A stretch of DNA of 64,000 nucleotides from Herpetosiphon geysericola (lineage in GTDB: Bacteria; Chloroflexota; Chloroflexia; Chloroflexales; Herpetosiphonaceae), in NCBI RefSeq assembly GCF_001306135.1, contig NZ_LGKP01000035.1, positions 434,001 through 498,000 on the forward strand. Reading direction: 5' to 3'. The translations under genes were made by a program, and so were the position numbers. Of this stretch, positions 35,244 to 44,736 are shown piece by piece; position 1 is the stretch's first letter; every line of letters starts with the position of its first letter. The notes beneath the pieces are model-generated. The model worked only from the letters and a program-made list of their open reading frames with translations. It was not told the DNA's origin and searched no databases.

Positions 35244-36671
35244 ATGGCCAAACAACGTACAATTTTCGTGTGTCAACAATGTGATGCACAGTTTCCCCGT
35301 TGGATGGGCCGCTGTACCGAATGTGGCGCTTGGGATAGTTTGGTTGAACAAATTGTCACGAAGTCAGCAGGTACGACAGTCGGTAGTACTCGTTCACCTC
35401 TAGGAGTGAGCGAGCCATTACGCTTGCCGGATATTCAACTTGGCGATGTGCAACGCTTGCCAGTTCGTGGCAGTGAATTTGCTCGCGTGCTTGGCGGCGG
35501 GATTGTGCCCGGCTCGTTGGTGCTGATTGGCGGCGATCCAGGCATTGGTAAATCGACCTTGCTGCTTGAACAAAGCGCTGCTTTGGCCGAAACTGCTGGC
35601 GATGTGCTGTATATTTCTGCGGAAGAATCGCAGCAACAAATTAAGTTGCGGGCTACGCGGCTTGGTTTAGCTGCTGAGCGTTTATATATTTTGGCTGAAA
35701 CCAGCCTTGATATCGCAATTGCTACCATCGAACGCATGAAACCAGTCTTGGTGATTGTCGACTCGATTCAAACCGTGTATAGCGAAGATGTCACCTCGGC
35801 GGCAGGTAGCGTTTCGCAAGTGCGCGAAGGCGCGTTGCGGCTGCAACGGGTGGCCAAGCAACACAATATTTCAATTATGCTGGTTGGCCACGTCACCAAA
35901 GAGGGCGCGATTGCTGGGCCACGGGTGCTTGAGCACATTGTTGATGTGGTGTTGTACCTTGAAGGTGAGCGCTTTCATCAATATCGTTTGTTGCGCAGCG
36001 TCAAAAATCGCTTTGGCTCCACCAACGAAGTTGGGGTTTTCGAGATGAATCAAGGTGGCATGGTCGAAGTTACCAATCCATCGCAGATTTTCTTGGCCGA
36101 GCGCAGCACCAACTCGCCTGGCTCGGCGGTGGCGGTGATGTTAGAAGGCACACGTCCATTATTATTGGAAGTGCAAGCCCTGACCAGTCACACCGCCAAT
36201 GCCCAACCGCGGCGCACTGCTAATGGCTTTGATCAAAACCGCTTGGCGATGATTATTGCTGTGCTCTCAAAGCGGGTTGGCGTGCCATTGTTCAATCAGG
36301 ATATTTATGTTAATGTGGTAGGCGGTTTGAAAGTGACCGAGCCAGCGATCGATCTTGCTGTAGCGACGGCGATTACTTCATCATTTCGGAACCAGCGAGT
36401 TGAACCAAATACCGTCTTAATTGGTGAAATTGGGCTTTCGGGCGAATTGCGTTCGGTGAGCCAGCTTGATCGGCGTTTGAATGAGGCGGCCAAGCTTGGT
36501 TTTCATAATGCAATTGTGCCGCAGATCGATGCCTTACCGCAGATCGACGCGTTTCAGGTTACTGGCATTCGTTCATTAGTTGAAGCAGTTCGCGCTGCTT
36601 TAATTGGTGCTCCGCGACCATCACCTGGTGAGCCGCCAACCGCGAAGGCAGCAACTGACCATGATGATTAA
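35244..36671 (+). CDS. radA: DNA repair protein RadA
   Basis: 475-residue RecA-like ATPase that drives branch migration in recombination. The N-terminal zinc finger is C10-x2-C13...C24-x2-C27. Walker A is GGDPGIGKSTLL near residue 96, and the Walker B region is PVLVIVDSIQTVYS. The RadA-specific KNRFGSTNE motif is near residue 254, and a Lon-like C-terminal domain carries GGLKVTEPAIDLAVA. The start at 35244 follows CAAGGAACTGG. A short gap leads to the PIN/TRAM gene, the usual order in many Gram-positive and Chloroflexota genomes. Confidence 0.97.
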   Translation: MAKQRTIFVCQQCDAQFPRWMGRCTECGAWDSLVEQIVTKSAGTTVGSTRSPLGVSEPLRLPDIQLGDVQRLPVRGSEFARVLGGGIVPGSLVLIGGDPGIGKSTLLLEQSAALAETAGDVLYISAEESQQQIKLRATRLGLAAERLYILAETSLDIAIATIERMKPVLVIVDSIQTVYSEDVTSAAGSVSQVREGALRLQRVAKQHNISIMLVGHVTKEGAIAGPRVLEHIVDVVLYLEGERFHQYRLLRSVKNRFGSTNEVGVFEMNQGGMVEVTNPSQIFLAERSTNSPGSAVAVMLEGTRPLLLEVQALTSHTANAQPRRTANGFDQNRLAMIIAVLSKRVGVPLFNQDIYVNVVGGLKVTEPAIDLAVATAITSSFRNQRVEPNTVLIGEIGLSGELRSVSQLDRRLNEAAKLGFHNAIVPQIDALPQIDAFQVTGIRSLVEAVRAALIGAPRPSPGEPPTAKAATDHDD

Positions 36672-36704
36672 GCGTAAATTGTGGATGTGCTCACGAGGAG
36701 ATTT

Positions 36705-37856
36705 ATGACGATTTCGGAAAAAAAGCCTGTTAACAGAAATCGCTTACTTAGCATTGATTTTTGGGTTCGAATTTTGGGCATGGTCGTGTTGGGCTATGTT
36801 GGTTGGTATTTTAGCTCGCGTTCGGCGAGCAATCCCGCCACCGAAGATGAAATTTTAGCAATGCAATTGCTCACACTTTCTGGTGCTGGCTTGGGCTTGT
36901 TAATTACCCACCGGATGATCTTATACCCGATTCGCAATGTTAACCAACGGTTGCGCAAGAGTAGCGCTCAAGAATTAATTGCTTTGGGCTTGGGTACTCT
37001 CTTGGGTGTCGTGATAGGCGCACTATTAGCGGTTCCACTGAGCAATTTGCCTGGGCTACTCGGCAATTATTTGCCAGCAATTGCCAGCTTCTTGGCGATC
37101 TATTTTAGCATTATGGGTTTTGAATATCAGAAGAAAAACTTGGCTAACTTTAGCGTTTCATTGCAAACCGCCAAAGCCCGTCCGGTTAAAGAAGCTGTGC
37201 CAATGCGCCGCACCTGTTTGGTTGATACCAGCGCGATTATCGATGGGCGGGTCTTAGCAGTTGTGCGAAGTGGTTTTCTTGATGGCATTTTAGTCGTGCC
37301 GCGCTTTGTCTTGAACGAATTGCAGCTCTTGGCCGATTCGAGCGATGATATGAAGCGCATGCGTGGTCGGCGTGGCCTCGATATGCTAGAAGAAATTCGC
37401 AAAGACGACCAATTGCGACTTGAAATGCCCAATGAAGATATTGCCAATGCGCGCGGCGTTGACCAAAAATTGGTCACGTTGGCGTTGCAAGATGGCCATG
37501 CCTTGATTACCAACGATAAGAACTTGAGCCAAGTTGCCGAATTGCAAGGCGTGCAGGTGCTCAATTTAAATGTGCTTTCCGATGCGGTGCGCCCACCAGT
37601 TGGCGCTGGCGAAATGTTGGTGGTGAAAGTACGTGAAGAGGGCCGCGAGCGCGAACAAGGCATTGGCTATCTCGAAGATGGCACAATGGTTGTGGTCGAA
37701 GATGCGCGCGAACGAATTGGCGATGAAGTTCGGGTGATCGTCAGTCGGGTTTGGACCAACGATCGGGGCCGCATGGTCTTTGGGCGAATTATGGGCAGTG
37801 CTGGGGCATTTTACGGGGGCAAAAACGATGCGGGCAATTATCCAGCGCGTAGCTAG
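36705..37856 (+). CDS. Membrane-anchored PIN/TRAM-domain protein (YacL-like)
   Basis: 383 residues from the ATG at 36705, preceded by GAGGAG. Four membrane segments occupy residues 10-140. A PIN nuclease domain starts at residue 172 ([14 protein letters not shown]) with acidic positions in LNELQ, GVDQKL and ITNDKNL. A TRAM RNA-binding domain closes the protein (from about residue 305, [12 protein letters not shown]). This matches YacL-type proteins that often follow radA. Likely a membrane-tethered RNase, target unknown. The last 29 bases overlap dtd. Confidence 0.92.
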   Translation: MTISEKKPVNRNRLLSIDFWVRILGMVVLGYVGWYFSSRSASNPATEDEILAMQLLTLSGAGLGLLITHRMILYPIRNVNQRLRKSSAQELIALGLGTLLGVVIGALLAVPLSNLPGLLGNYLPAIASFLAIYFSIMGFEYQKKNLANFSVSLQTAKARPVKEAVPMRRTCLVDTSAIIDGRVLAVVRSGFLDGILVVPRFVLNELQLLADSSDDMKRMRGRRGLDMLEEIRKDDQLRLEMPNEDIANARGVDQKLVTLALQDGHALITNDKNLSQVAELQGVQVLNLNVLSDAVRPPVGAGEMLVVKVREEGREREQGIGYLEDGTMVVVEDARERIGDEVRVIVSRVWTNDRGRMVFGRIMGSAGAFYGGKNDAGNYPARS

Positions 37857-38289
37857 TGCCAGCGTCACCGTTGCCGAACAGCTAGTTGGCCAGATTAACG
37901 CTGGCCTTTTGGTGTTGCTGGCGGTTAGCCCCAGCGATAGCCCTGATGATTTGCGCAAACTGGCAGATAAAATTCTCACCTTGCGGATCTTCCCCGATGA
38001 CCAAGATCGCTTTGATCGTTCGTTAATCGATTGTCACGGCGAATTATTGGTGGTTTCGCAATTTACGCTCTATGCTGATACCCGCAAAGGCCGCCGCCCA
38101 TCGTTTGTTGGGGCGGCAGCGCCAGCCTTGGCCGAACCGATGGTCGAACAGTTTATTGCCTATTGTCGTGAGCAAGGCATTACAACCGCCAGCGGCCAAT
38201 TTGGTGCGGCAATGCAGGTGCACCTGATCAACGATGGGCCTGTGACGATTATATTGGATACAGCGGAGTGGCAGCATGGCCGAGGCTGA
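37828..38289 (+). CDS. dtd: D-aminoacyl-tRNA deacylase
   Basis: 153-residue enzyme that removes D-amino acids (and glycine) mischarged on tRNA. The N-terminus is [15 protein letters not shown]. The catalytic SQFTLYAD (about residue 76) and the cross-subunit Gly-cisPro motif NDGPVTI (about 137-143) are intact. The ATG at 37828 lies inside the end of the preceding gene, which is compatible with coupling. The longer frame from 37780 is not supported. Usual length. Confidence 0.95.
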   Translation: MRAIIQRVASASVTVAEQLVGQINAGLLVLLAVSPSDSPDDLRKLADKILTLRIFPDDQDRFDRSLIDCHGELLVVSQFTLYADTRKGRRPSFVGAAAPALAEPMVEQFIAYCREQGITTASGQFGAAMQVHLINDGPVTIILDTAEWQHGRG

Positions 38290-38533
38290 TGAGGCTGAGC
38301 AGGTTTTAGTTGAATTGGCGCAGAGCCTGCATCGCCATCGGCTCAACGGCGTAGCCCAATTGTTCTTACGATCGGGCCATGTTGCCAGCATTGTTTTGAG
38401 CCAGCTGTGTTTATTTGGCCAAGCATTTGTGCCAAGCCCGCTACGACAGAGGCTCGCAAGCTATGCCAATGCCTTAGAAACAGAGGCTAGTTGGCAACGC
38501 TTAATTGAGCATCTGAATGCCCTAGAAAGTTGA
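38276..38533 (+). CDS. Small hypothetical protein overlapping dtd
   Basis: 85 residues, helical, Leu/Ala/His-rich ([20 protein letters not shown]). It has no cysteine cluster or membrane segment long enough to be sure. GGAG sits about 8 nt before the ATG, and the gene overlaps dtd by 14 nt in another frame, consistent with a coupled downstream gene. It is not recognised as any family. I consider it more likely real than not. Confidence 0.5.
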   Translation: MAEADEAEQVLVELAQSLHRHRLNGVAQLFLRSGHVASIVLSQLCLFGQAFVPSPLRQRLASYANALETEASWQRLIEHLNALES

Positions 38534-38619
38534 CAAAGCATTAACGATGGGCTACACTCAGCGCAATTACGCCTAGTAGCCTACTTGCTTCAATCTGTGT
38601 CTGTTGTGAGGGCCAACCC

Positions 38620-39414
38620 GTGTCTCCTTTTGAGATTCTTGTCGTGTCACTCATCTTAACCCTAGCAATTGCCTTGCCCTTTGTGTATGCACGGCTAGTT
38701 ACTGGTGGCCGTAAGATCAACCGCCGCCCTCTTCCCCCAATTGACCTGATCAATAGTGCTTTGGCACGGGCTGCTGAAACCGGCCAACCAATCCACGTTT
38801 CGCCTGGGAGTGGCTCGCTTGATGGCTCAACAATCAACCCAGAAACTTTAGCTGGTTTGGTTTTGGCCCAGCGCATCACCGACATTGCAGCGCGGCGTGG
38901 AGCGGGTATTTCGGCCTCAAGCGGCGATCCAATTGCCCATTTGGCCTTACGCGGCACGGTTCGGCGCGCCTATCGCGATGCTGGCTACAGCGAAGATTAT
39001 CGGCCCGAACTGATTCAAATGCTGGCCGCGAATGATCCAATTGCCTTTTCAGTTGGCTTAAGTAATCGCGTTACCAGCGAACCAATGGAGGCTAGCATTA
39101 CGGTTGGCTCATTTGAACAAGGCTACTTGTTGTTTGCCGAGCCAGGCCGCGCTAATAACATTTTGCAAATTGCTGGCACGACTGATCAGCAAGCCCTAAC
39201 CGCAGCCTTACTAACTGCCAACGGGACACTATTAGGTGAGGAAATTTACGCCGCTGAGGCTTATATCGCCCCGACACCTTTAGGCTTTGCTCGCATCTTA
39301 ACCCATGATGTCCTGCGTTCGGTCATTATTGGGATCATTATTTTTGGAATCATTTTGGTTTCTTTAGGCCAATTAGCAATCTTGCCACAAGATTTTCCAT
39401 TGCTGCCTAGATAA
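38620..39414 (+). CDS. DUF6754-like membrane protein
   Basis: 264 residues, GTG start. An N-terminal membrane segment (about 4-25) is followed by a soluble domain with GQPIHVSPGSGSLDGSTINP, RGAGISASSGDP, EQGYLLFAEPGRANNILQIAG and ALLTANGTLLGEEIYAAEAY. A C-terminal membrane segment follows (VIIGIIIFGIILVSLG, near 235-255). I recognise the DUF6754 pattern seen in Chloroflexota membrane proteins, whose function is unknown. It is the first of five same-strand genes spaced by 0-20 nt that seem to form one system. Confidence 0.7.
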   Translation: MSPFEILVVSLILTLAIALPFVYARLVTGGRKINRRPLPPIDLINSALARAAETGQPIHVSPGSGSLDGSTINPETLAGLVLAQRITDIAARRGAGISASSGDPIAHLALRGTVRRAYRDAGYSEDYRPELIQMLAANDPIAFSVGLSNRVTSEPMEASITVGSFEQGYLLFAEPGRANNILQIAGTTDQQALTAALLTANGTLLGEEIYAAEAYIAPTPLGFARILTHDVLRSVIIGIIIFGIILVSLGQLAILPQDFPLLPR

Positions 39415-39426
39415 AGGATGGGTGGG

Positions 39427-40092
39427 ATGCGTCGAATTGACCTGCTCCGCAATCCAAAGCGCTTAATTCCTATTTTGATCGGCAGCGTTGCCGGTATTTT
39501 CGTTTTAATTGATCGGCTTTTTCCTGGGATTGGCAGCATTGCCAATGGCAGCCAAATTTTGCTCAATTGGGCAACGGTGATTGCTGCTTTTGCCCTAATT
39601 GCTGGTTCAACCAATGTTATTATTCATCATATTAAACGTTTAGCCTCGACCGATCCCAAACGCTGGTATAGCATTGCCTTGCTGTTGGGCGTGATTATTC
39701 CACCAGCCTTAGCCGTGTATGGCTATAGCACCCAAGGCCGCGCCAATGTCTTAGAGCTTGGTTTGTTTCAAGATGTGATTCGCTGGGTTTATGCGCCAAT
39801 CAGCATTAGCCTCTTGGCGTTGCTGACATTTTTTGGTTTAACTGCGGCGATTCATGCCTTTGGAGCCGGCCAACGTGAAGCAATTATCGTGGTGAGCGTT
39901 GCCTTGCTATTTCTGGTGTTGCAATTGCCAGTGCTGGCTGGGTTGCCCTATTTGGGCGAAACCTTGGGCTGGATTCAACGCTACATTGTGATGGCTGGCC
40001 TACGCGGCCTCATCTTTGGGTCGGCAATTGGCGCCATCGTTGCCAGTATTCGCATCTTACTTGGGATTGACCTCCCATATTTGGATCGCTAG
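39427..40092 (+). CDS. Polytopic membrane protein of the five-gene cluster
   Basis: About 221 residues with six hydrophobic segments (for example LIPILIGSVAGIFVLI, ALLLGVIIPPALAVYGY, IIVVSVALLFLVLQLPVLA). The start is ambiguous. The ATG at 39427 has AAGGA about 8 nt upstream, while the ATG at 39418 lies too near the preceding stop. No transporter signature is recognised. Immediately downstream of the DUF6754-like gene and 12 nt before the zinc-ribbon repeat gene, it is probably part of the same membrane complex. Confidence 0.7.
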   Translation: MRRIDLLRNPKRLIPILIGSVAGIFVLIDRLFPGIGSIANGSQILLNWATVIAAFALIAGSTNVIIHHIKRLASTDPKRWYSIALLLGVIIPPALAVYGYSTQGRANVLELGLFQDVIRWVYAPISISLLALLTFFGLTAAIHAFGAGQREAIIVVSVALLFLVLQLPVLAGLPYLGETLGWIQRYIVMAGLRGLIFGSAIGAIVASIRILLGIDLPYLDR

Positions 40093-40104
40093 GAGGCGGC
40101 CTCA

Positions 40105-43100
40105 ATGAATTGTCCTCGCTGTGGCACGCCCAATACTCCTGATCGCCAATTTTGTAGCCAATGTCAAGCACCTTTGGCTGTCGCGCCAAGTGCTAGCAAC
40201 GATTTACCTCCTTGGCTCCAGGATCTTGATCAGCAACAAACCGTTGTGCCCGCCAAACGTGGTACATCGAGCCTCCCACCATGGTTGCAAGAAGATAGCC
40301 CTGCACCGCCAGCTGCGCCGAGCGCCGACGCAATCCCTGCTTGGTTACAAGAGTCGGCGGCCCCTGCGCCAGCCCAAAATGCTAGCACTGCTCCTGCTAA
40401 TAGCGAGGAGCTTCCGCCATGGCTGCGCGATTTGCAGGCAACCACGCCCGCAATTCCAGCTGATGAGCCATTGCCAGCAACAGCTAGCCCTGAGCAACCT
40501 TTGCCAAATTGGCTCTCAGATCTCCAAGCGCCCTCGAATGCTCCCTCAGCGGCTCCAGCAGCGAGCAACGATATCCCATCGTGGTTGCAAGGTACGGTTG
40601 AATCAACGCCACCAGCATCACCACCGCCAGCGGCGAGCAATGATATCCCATCGTGGTTGCAAGGTACGGTTGAATCGACCCCACCAGTAGCGCCACCGCC
40701 AGCGGCAAGCAATGATATCCCATCGTGGTTGCAAGGTACGGTTGAATCAACGCCACCAGCATCACCACCGCCAGCAGCAAGTGCTGATGAAGAACCGATG
40801 CCAGCGTGGTTGCAGCAATTACGCCCTAGTGAGCCTGCACCACCGCCAAGTATTGCCTCATTTGCTGAAGATAACGATGAACCAGTTATTGCACGCCGCG
40901 CTGGAACTGGTAATTTGCCCGATTGGCTCAAAGATTTTGATACAGAACCACCAGTCGTGCAATTATCTGATGTTGATTTAAATGCAGCTGGCCCAAGCGA
41001 TGATGTTCCGCCTTGGCTAAAACCTGCAACAGCACCTTTGAAAACGCCAGCACCAACGGCACCAGCAGCGAGCAGCGACGTGCCGTCGTGGATGCAAGTG
41101 GATGCTCCGGCAGCGCCAACACCAGCGTCAAGTACTGGCGATGATGTACCAGCATGGTTGCGCGGCGATTTAGCCGATGCGCCACCAGCAAGCCCAACGG
41201 TCAAACTTGATAGCAGCGAGCAGGATGTACCAGCGTGGTTGCGTGGCGATTTAGAAACGCCAGCGCCAGCAGCACCAGCAGCGAGCAGCGACGTGCCGTC
41301 GTGGATGCAGGCTGATGCTCCGGCAACGCCAGCAGCACCAGCGGCAAATGCTGGCGATGATGTGCCCGCGTGGTTACGCGGTGATTTAGCCGATGCGCCA
41401 GCGCCAGCAGCACTAGCAGCGAGCAGCGACGTGTCGTCGTGGATGCAGGCTGATGCTCCGGCAACACCACCAGCGGCAAATGCTGGCGATGATGTACCAG
41501 CATGGTTGCGCGGCGATTTAGCCGATGCGCCACCAGCAAGCCCAACGGTCAAACTTGATAGCAGCGAGCAGGATGTGCCCGCGTGGTTGCGTGGCGATTT
41601 AGAAACGCCAGCGCCAACGGCACCAGCAGCGAGCAATGATGTACCGTCGTGGATGCAGGCTGATGCTCCGGCAACGCCACCAGCGGCAAATGCTGGCGAT
41701 GATGTACCTGCGTGGTTGCGTGGCGATTTGGAAACGCCAGCGCCAGCAGCCCCAGCAGCGAGCAATGATGTACCGTCGTGGATGCAGGCTGATGCTCCGG
41801 CAACGCCACCAGCGGCAAATGCTGGCGATGATGTACCTGCGTGGTTGCGTGGCGATTTAGCCGATGCGCCAGCGCCAGCAGCCCCAGCAGCGAGCAATGA
41901 TGTACCGTCGTGGATGCAGGCTGATGCTCCGGCAACGCCACCAGCGGCAAATGCTGGCGATGATGTGCCCGCATGGTTACGCGGCGATTTAGCCGATGCG
42001 CCAGCGCCACCAGCCCCAGCAGCGAGTGGCGATATGCCGTCGTGGTTACAAGCGGATGCTCCGGCAACGCCACCAGCGGCAAATGCTGGCGATGATGTGC
42101 CCGCGTGGTTGCGTGGCGATTTGGAAACGCCAGCGCCAGCAGCGCCAACAGCGAGCAGCGACATGCCGTCGTGGATGCAGTCTGATGCTCCGGCAGCGCC
42201 ACCAGCGGCAAATGCTGGCGATGATGTGCCCGCGTGGTTGCGTGGCGATTTAGCCGATGCGCCAGCGCCAGCAGCACTAGCAGCGAGCAGCGACGTGTCG
42301 TCGTGGATGCAGGCTGATGCTCCGGCAACACCACCAGCGGCAAATGCTGGCGATGATGTGCCCGCGTGGTTACGCGGTGATTTAGCCGATGCGCCAGCGC
42401 CAGCAGCACTAGCAGCGAGCAGCGACGTGTCGTCGTGGATGCAGGCTGATGCTCCGGCAACACCACCAGCGGCAAATGCTGGCGATGATGTACCAGCATG
42501 GTTGCGCGGCGATTTAGCCGATGCGCCACCAGCAAGCCCAACGGTCAAACTTGATAGCAGCGAGCAGGATGTGCCCGCGTGGTTGCGTGGCGATTTAGAA
42601 ACGCCAGCGCCAACGGCACCAGCAGCGAGCAATGATGTACCGTCGTGGATGCAAGCGGATGCTCCGGCAACGCCAGCAGCACCAGTGGCAAATGCTGGCG
42701 ATGATGTACCCGCGTGGTTACGTGGCGATTTATCTGATGCGCCACCAGCACCAACAGCGAGCAGCGATGTACCGTCGTGGATGCAGGTGAATGCTCCGGC
42801 AGCGCCAACACCAGCGTCAAGTACTGGCGATGATGTACCCGCGTGGTTGCGTGGCGATTTAGCCGATGCGCCACCAGCAAGCCCAACGGTCAAACTTGAT
42901 AGCAGCGAGCAGGATGTACCAGCGTGGCTGAAGGCCGATTTGGATGCAGCTCCGGCAGCGAGTGGCGATGTACCATCGTGGTTACAAGCCGATGTTCCGG
43001 CAACTCCAGCAAGCGGCGATATTCCGTCATGGTTGCAGGCAGATGGAGCTGATCTACCGCCTGTGAGTCCAACTATCAAACTTGACTCCAATGAGCAAGA

Positions 43101-44736
43101 TCCTAATGTTCCTGCTTGGCTCAATGATCTTGAAACGCCGCCTTCTGCTGCACCAGCTGATTCACTGAATTGGATGCATGAAGAAGCACCAACCATCAAA
43201 CTCGATAATCAAGCAGCAGGCTTGCCTACGTGGTTGCAAGAAGACTTGCCAACCGTCAAGTTGGATAGCACTGCTAGCAATGTGCCTGCTTGGTTGCAAG
43301 ATGATGTCACGCCTATCGTTCCGCCAGCCAGCGTCGAGCCGAGCATTCCGCAAACGCCAAGCGCAAAGACTGAAGCTGCGAATGTGCCTGCGTGGTTGCG
43401 CGATGATTTGGATATTGAGATTCCTGCTACACCGGCAACTGCTGCGCCAAGCCTGCCTAGCAACACGCCTTCATGGTTATTGGATGATGAGCCTGCTCAA
43501 GCTGCTCAAGATGATAGTTTGTTGGGTAGTGTTGATTTGCCTGCGTGGCTGCGTCAGACAGTTAAGCAGGAAGAATCAACCCCCGTGGTTGAGCCAGATG
43601 CGGCTCCGACTATTGCTGAATCAGCGGATTGGCTGCGGGTTTTAGGTGAGCCAGAGCCTGTAGTTGCGGCAAACGCTGCAACAACTGGCCGCTTGCTCGA
43701 TCAAGCTCCGCCTGCCTTGCTGAACCGAACACCTGAACGAGTTTCGGCTATGCATTTGTTACAAGATTTAGTTACGAAGCCGCTGCCAGAGCCAGCTGAA
43801 GTCCCAATTGTGGCAACGCCGCCATGGTGGCAACGCATTGGGACACAGCGAATTGTGGCAATCTTGATGTTGCTCAGCTTGATTGTTGGGCTACTCGTGC
43901 CGAATCTGCTTGCGATCAATACCCAAGCCTTGACGATTGGCGGCAATACGAGCGATCTCTACAATTATGTTGAAACGCTCAACCCTGAAAGCCGTGTGTT
44001 AATTGCCTACGAAGGCGATTTACGCCATAACGCCGAGTTGGGGCCACTAGAACAATCAATTGCCCAACATTTGATCGATCGCAAAGTGCCAATGTTGTTG
44101 CTTTCGACCGATACCGAAGGCAGCTTGCTTGCCAGCCAACGAGCCGCCCAATTCCCAATCATCGATCCAACGACAGGCTACACGGGCGAAGGCGCCGAAT
44201 ATCTGAATCTTGGTTGGGTCAAAGGCAACGAAGTTGGAATTGCCCAGCTGGGCAGTAATTTGCGCGGCACAATTGCCAATCTCTTGCAAAATCGCGAGGG
44301 CGCTGATGTTAATTTGTTGCGCATTATGTCGAAGCTCAATTCGAATAATCAACTTGATCGACCGCGGATTACCACCACCAGAGATCTTGATCTGTTGATT
44401 GTGGTTGCTGATGAGCCAAGCGATGTTCAGCGCTGGATGGAGCAATTCTGGTCTCGTGAACCATCTCTGCCAGTGGCAATTTTAACCACGAACGAAGTTT
44501 TACCCCAAATTCAACCTTATGTTGATGTTAACGTCAACGGCAATCAGGCGGCAATTTATACTGCTGCTGGCTTAGTTGGTGAGCAGCAATATACGGCGCT
44601 GCGTTCGATCGACACCAGCAGTAATGGCTCGATCAACGCCCTGAGTTTGGGCATGATCACCACGATTCTGGTGGTGCTGGTGGGCGGATTGCTTCAGTTG
44701 CAACGGCGTATCCGTGGAAAGAGGAATAGCTTGTGA
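40105..44736 (+). CDS. Giant zinc-ribbon / P-x-W-L repeat protein with membrane-anchored C-terminal domain
   Basis: 1,543 residues. A zinc ribbon (C3, C6, C17, C20: CPRCGTPNTPDRQFCSQC) opens the protein. About 1,150 residues of Pro/Ala-rich low complexity follow, punctuated by short motifs of form [LIVM]-P-x-W-[LM] (LPPWLQDL, IPAWLQES, VPAWLRGDL fifteen times, VPSWMQ many times). A membrane segment near residue 1250 (IVAILMLLSLIVGLLVPNLL) precedes a folded domain of about 230 residues (SRVLIAYEGDLRHNAELGPL, RDLDLLIVVADEPSDVQRW). A last membrane segment near 1515 and a basic tail end the protein. The repeats may be cytoplasmic docking motifs. No homologue of the whole is known to me. Confidence 0.8.
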   Translation: MNCPRCGTPNTPDRQFCSQCQAPLAVAPSASNDLPPWLQDLDQQQTVVPAKRGTSSLPPWLQEDSPAPPAAPSADAIPAWLQESAAPAPAQNASTAPANSEELPPWLRDLQATTPAIPADEPLPATASPEQPLPNWLSDLQAPSNAPSAAPAASNDIPSWLQGTVESTPPASPPPAASNDIPSWLQGTVESTPPVAPPPAASNDIPSWLQGTVESTPPASPPPAASADEEPMPAWLQQLRPSEPAPPPSIASFAEDNDEPVIARRAGTGNLPDWLKDFDTEPPVVQLSDVDLNAAGPSDDVPPWLKPATAPLKTPAPTAPAASSDVPSWMQVDAPAAPTPASSTGDDVPAWLRGDLADAPPASPTVKLDSSEQDVPAWLRGDLETPAPAAPAASSDVPSWMQADAPATPAAPAANAGDDVPAWLRGDLADAPAPAALAASSDVSSWMQADAPATPPAANAGDDVPAWLRGDLADAPPASPTVKLDSSEQDVPAWLRGDLETPAPTAPAASNDVPSWMQADAPATPPAANAGDDVPAWLRGDLETPAPAAPAASNDVPSWMQADAPATPPAANAGDDVPAWLRGDLADAPAPAAPAASNDVPSWMQADAPATPPAANAGDDVPAWLRGDLADAPAPPAPAASGDMPSWLQADAPATPPAANAGDDVPAWLRGDLETPAPAAPTASSDMPSWMQSDAPAAPPAANAGDDVPAWLRGDLADAPAPAALAASSDVSSWMQADAPATPPAANAGDDVPAWLRGDLADAPAPAALAASSDVSSWMQADAPATPPAANAGDDVPAWLRGDLADAPPASPTVKLDSSEQDVPAWLRGDLETPAPTAPAASNDVPSWMQADAPATPAAPVANAGDDVPAWLRGDLSDAPPAPTASSDVPSWMQVNAPAAPTPASSTGDDVPAWLRGDLADAPPASPTVKLDSSEQDVPAWLKADLDAAPAASGDVPSWLQADVPATPASGDIPSWLQADGADLPPVSPTIKLDSNEQDPNVPAWLNDLETPPSAAPADSLNWMHEEAPTIKLDNQAAGLPTWLQEDLPTVKLDSTASNVPAWLQDDVTPIVPPASVEPSIPQTPSAKTEAANVPAWLRDDLDIEIPATPATAAPSLPSNTPSWLLDDEPAQAAQDDSLLGSVDLPAWLRQTVKQEESTPVVEPDAAPTIAESADWLRVLGEPEPVVAANAATTGRLLDQAPPALLNRTPERVSAMHLLQDLVTKPLPEPAEVPIVATPPWWQRIGTQRIVAILMLLSLIVGLLVPNLLAINTQALTIGGNTSDLYNYVETLNPESRVLIAYEGDLRHNAELGPLEQSIAQHLIDRKVPMLLLSTDTEGSLLASQRAAQFPIIDPTTGYTGEGAEYLNLGWVKGNEVGIAQLGSNLRGTIANLLQNREGADVNLLRIMSKLNSNNQLDRPRITTTRDLDLLIVVADEPSDVQRWMEQFWSREPSLPVAILTTNEVLPQIQPYVDVNVNGNQAAIYTAAGLVGEQQYTALRSIDTSSNGSINALSLGMITTILVVLVGGLLQLQRRIRGKRNSL
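41140..42930 (+). repeat. Intragenic tandem repeats of 129-132 bp
   Basis: Units encode DDVPAWLRGDL, then (ADAP or ETP)APAAPAAS, then (N/S)DVPSWMQADAP, then ATPPAANAG. Starts at 41698, 41827 and 41959 give periods of 129 and 132 bp. A variant unit with PPASPTVKLDSSEQ occurs four times. Near-identical nucleotide copies indicate recent unequal exchange or slippage. Confidence 0.92.

Noticed and set aside
41140..42930. CRISPR-like array
   Set aside because: Units are 129-132 bp, contiguous and in frame without unique spacers. It is a coding tandem repeat.
40230..43199. 989-residue open frame antisense to the giant repeat gene
   Set aside because: It arises from the repeated GC-rich codons of the sense gene. 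It mirrors the repeat unit and has no ribosome site or recognisable domain.
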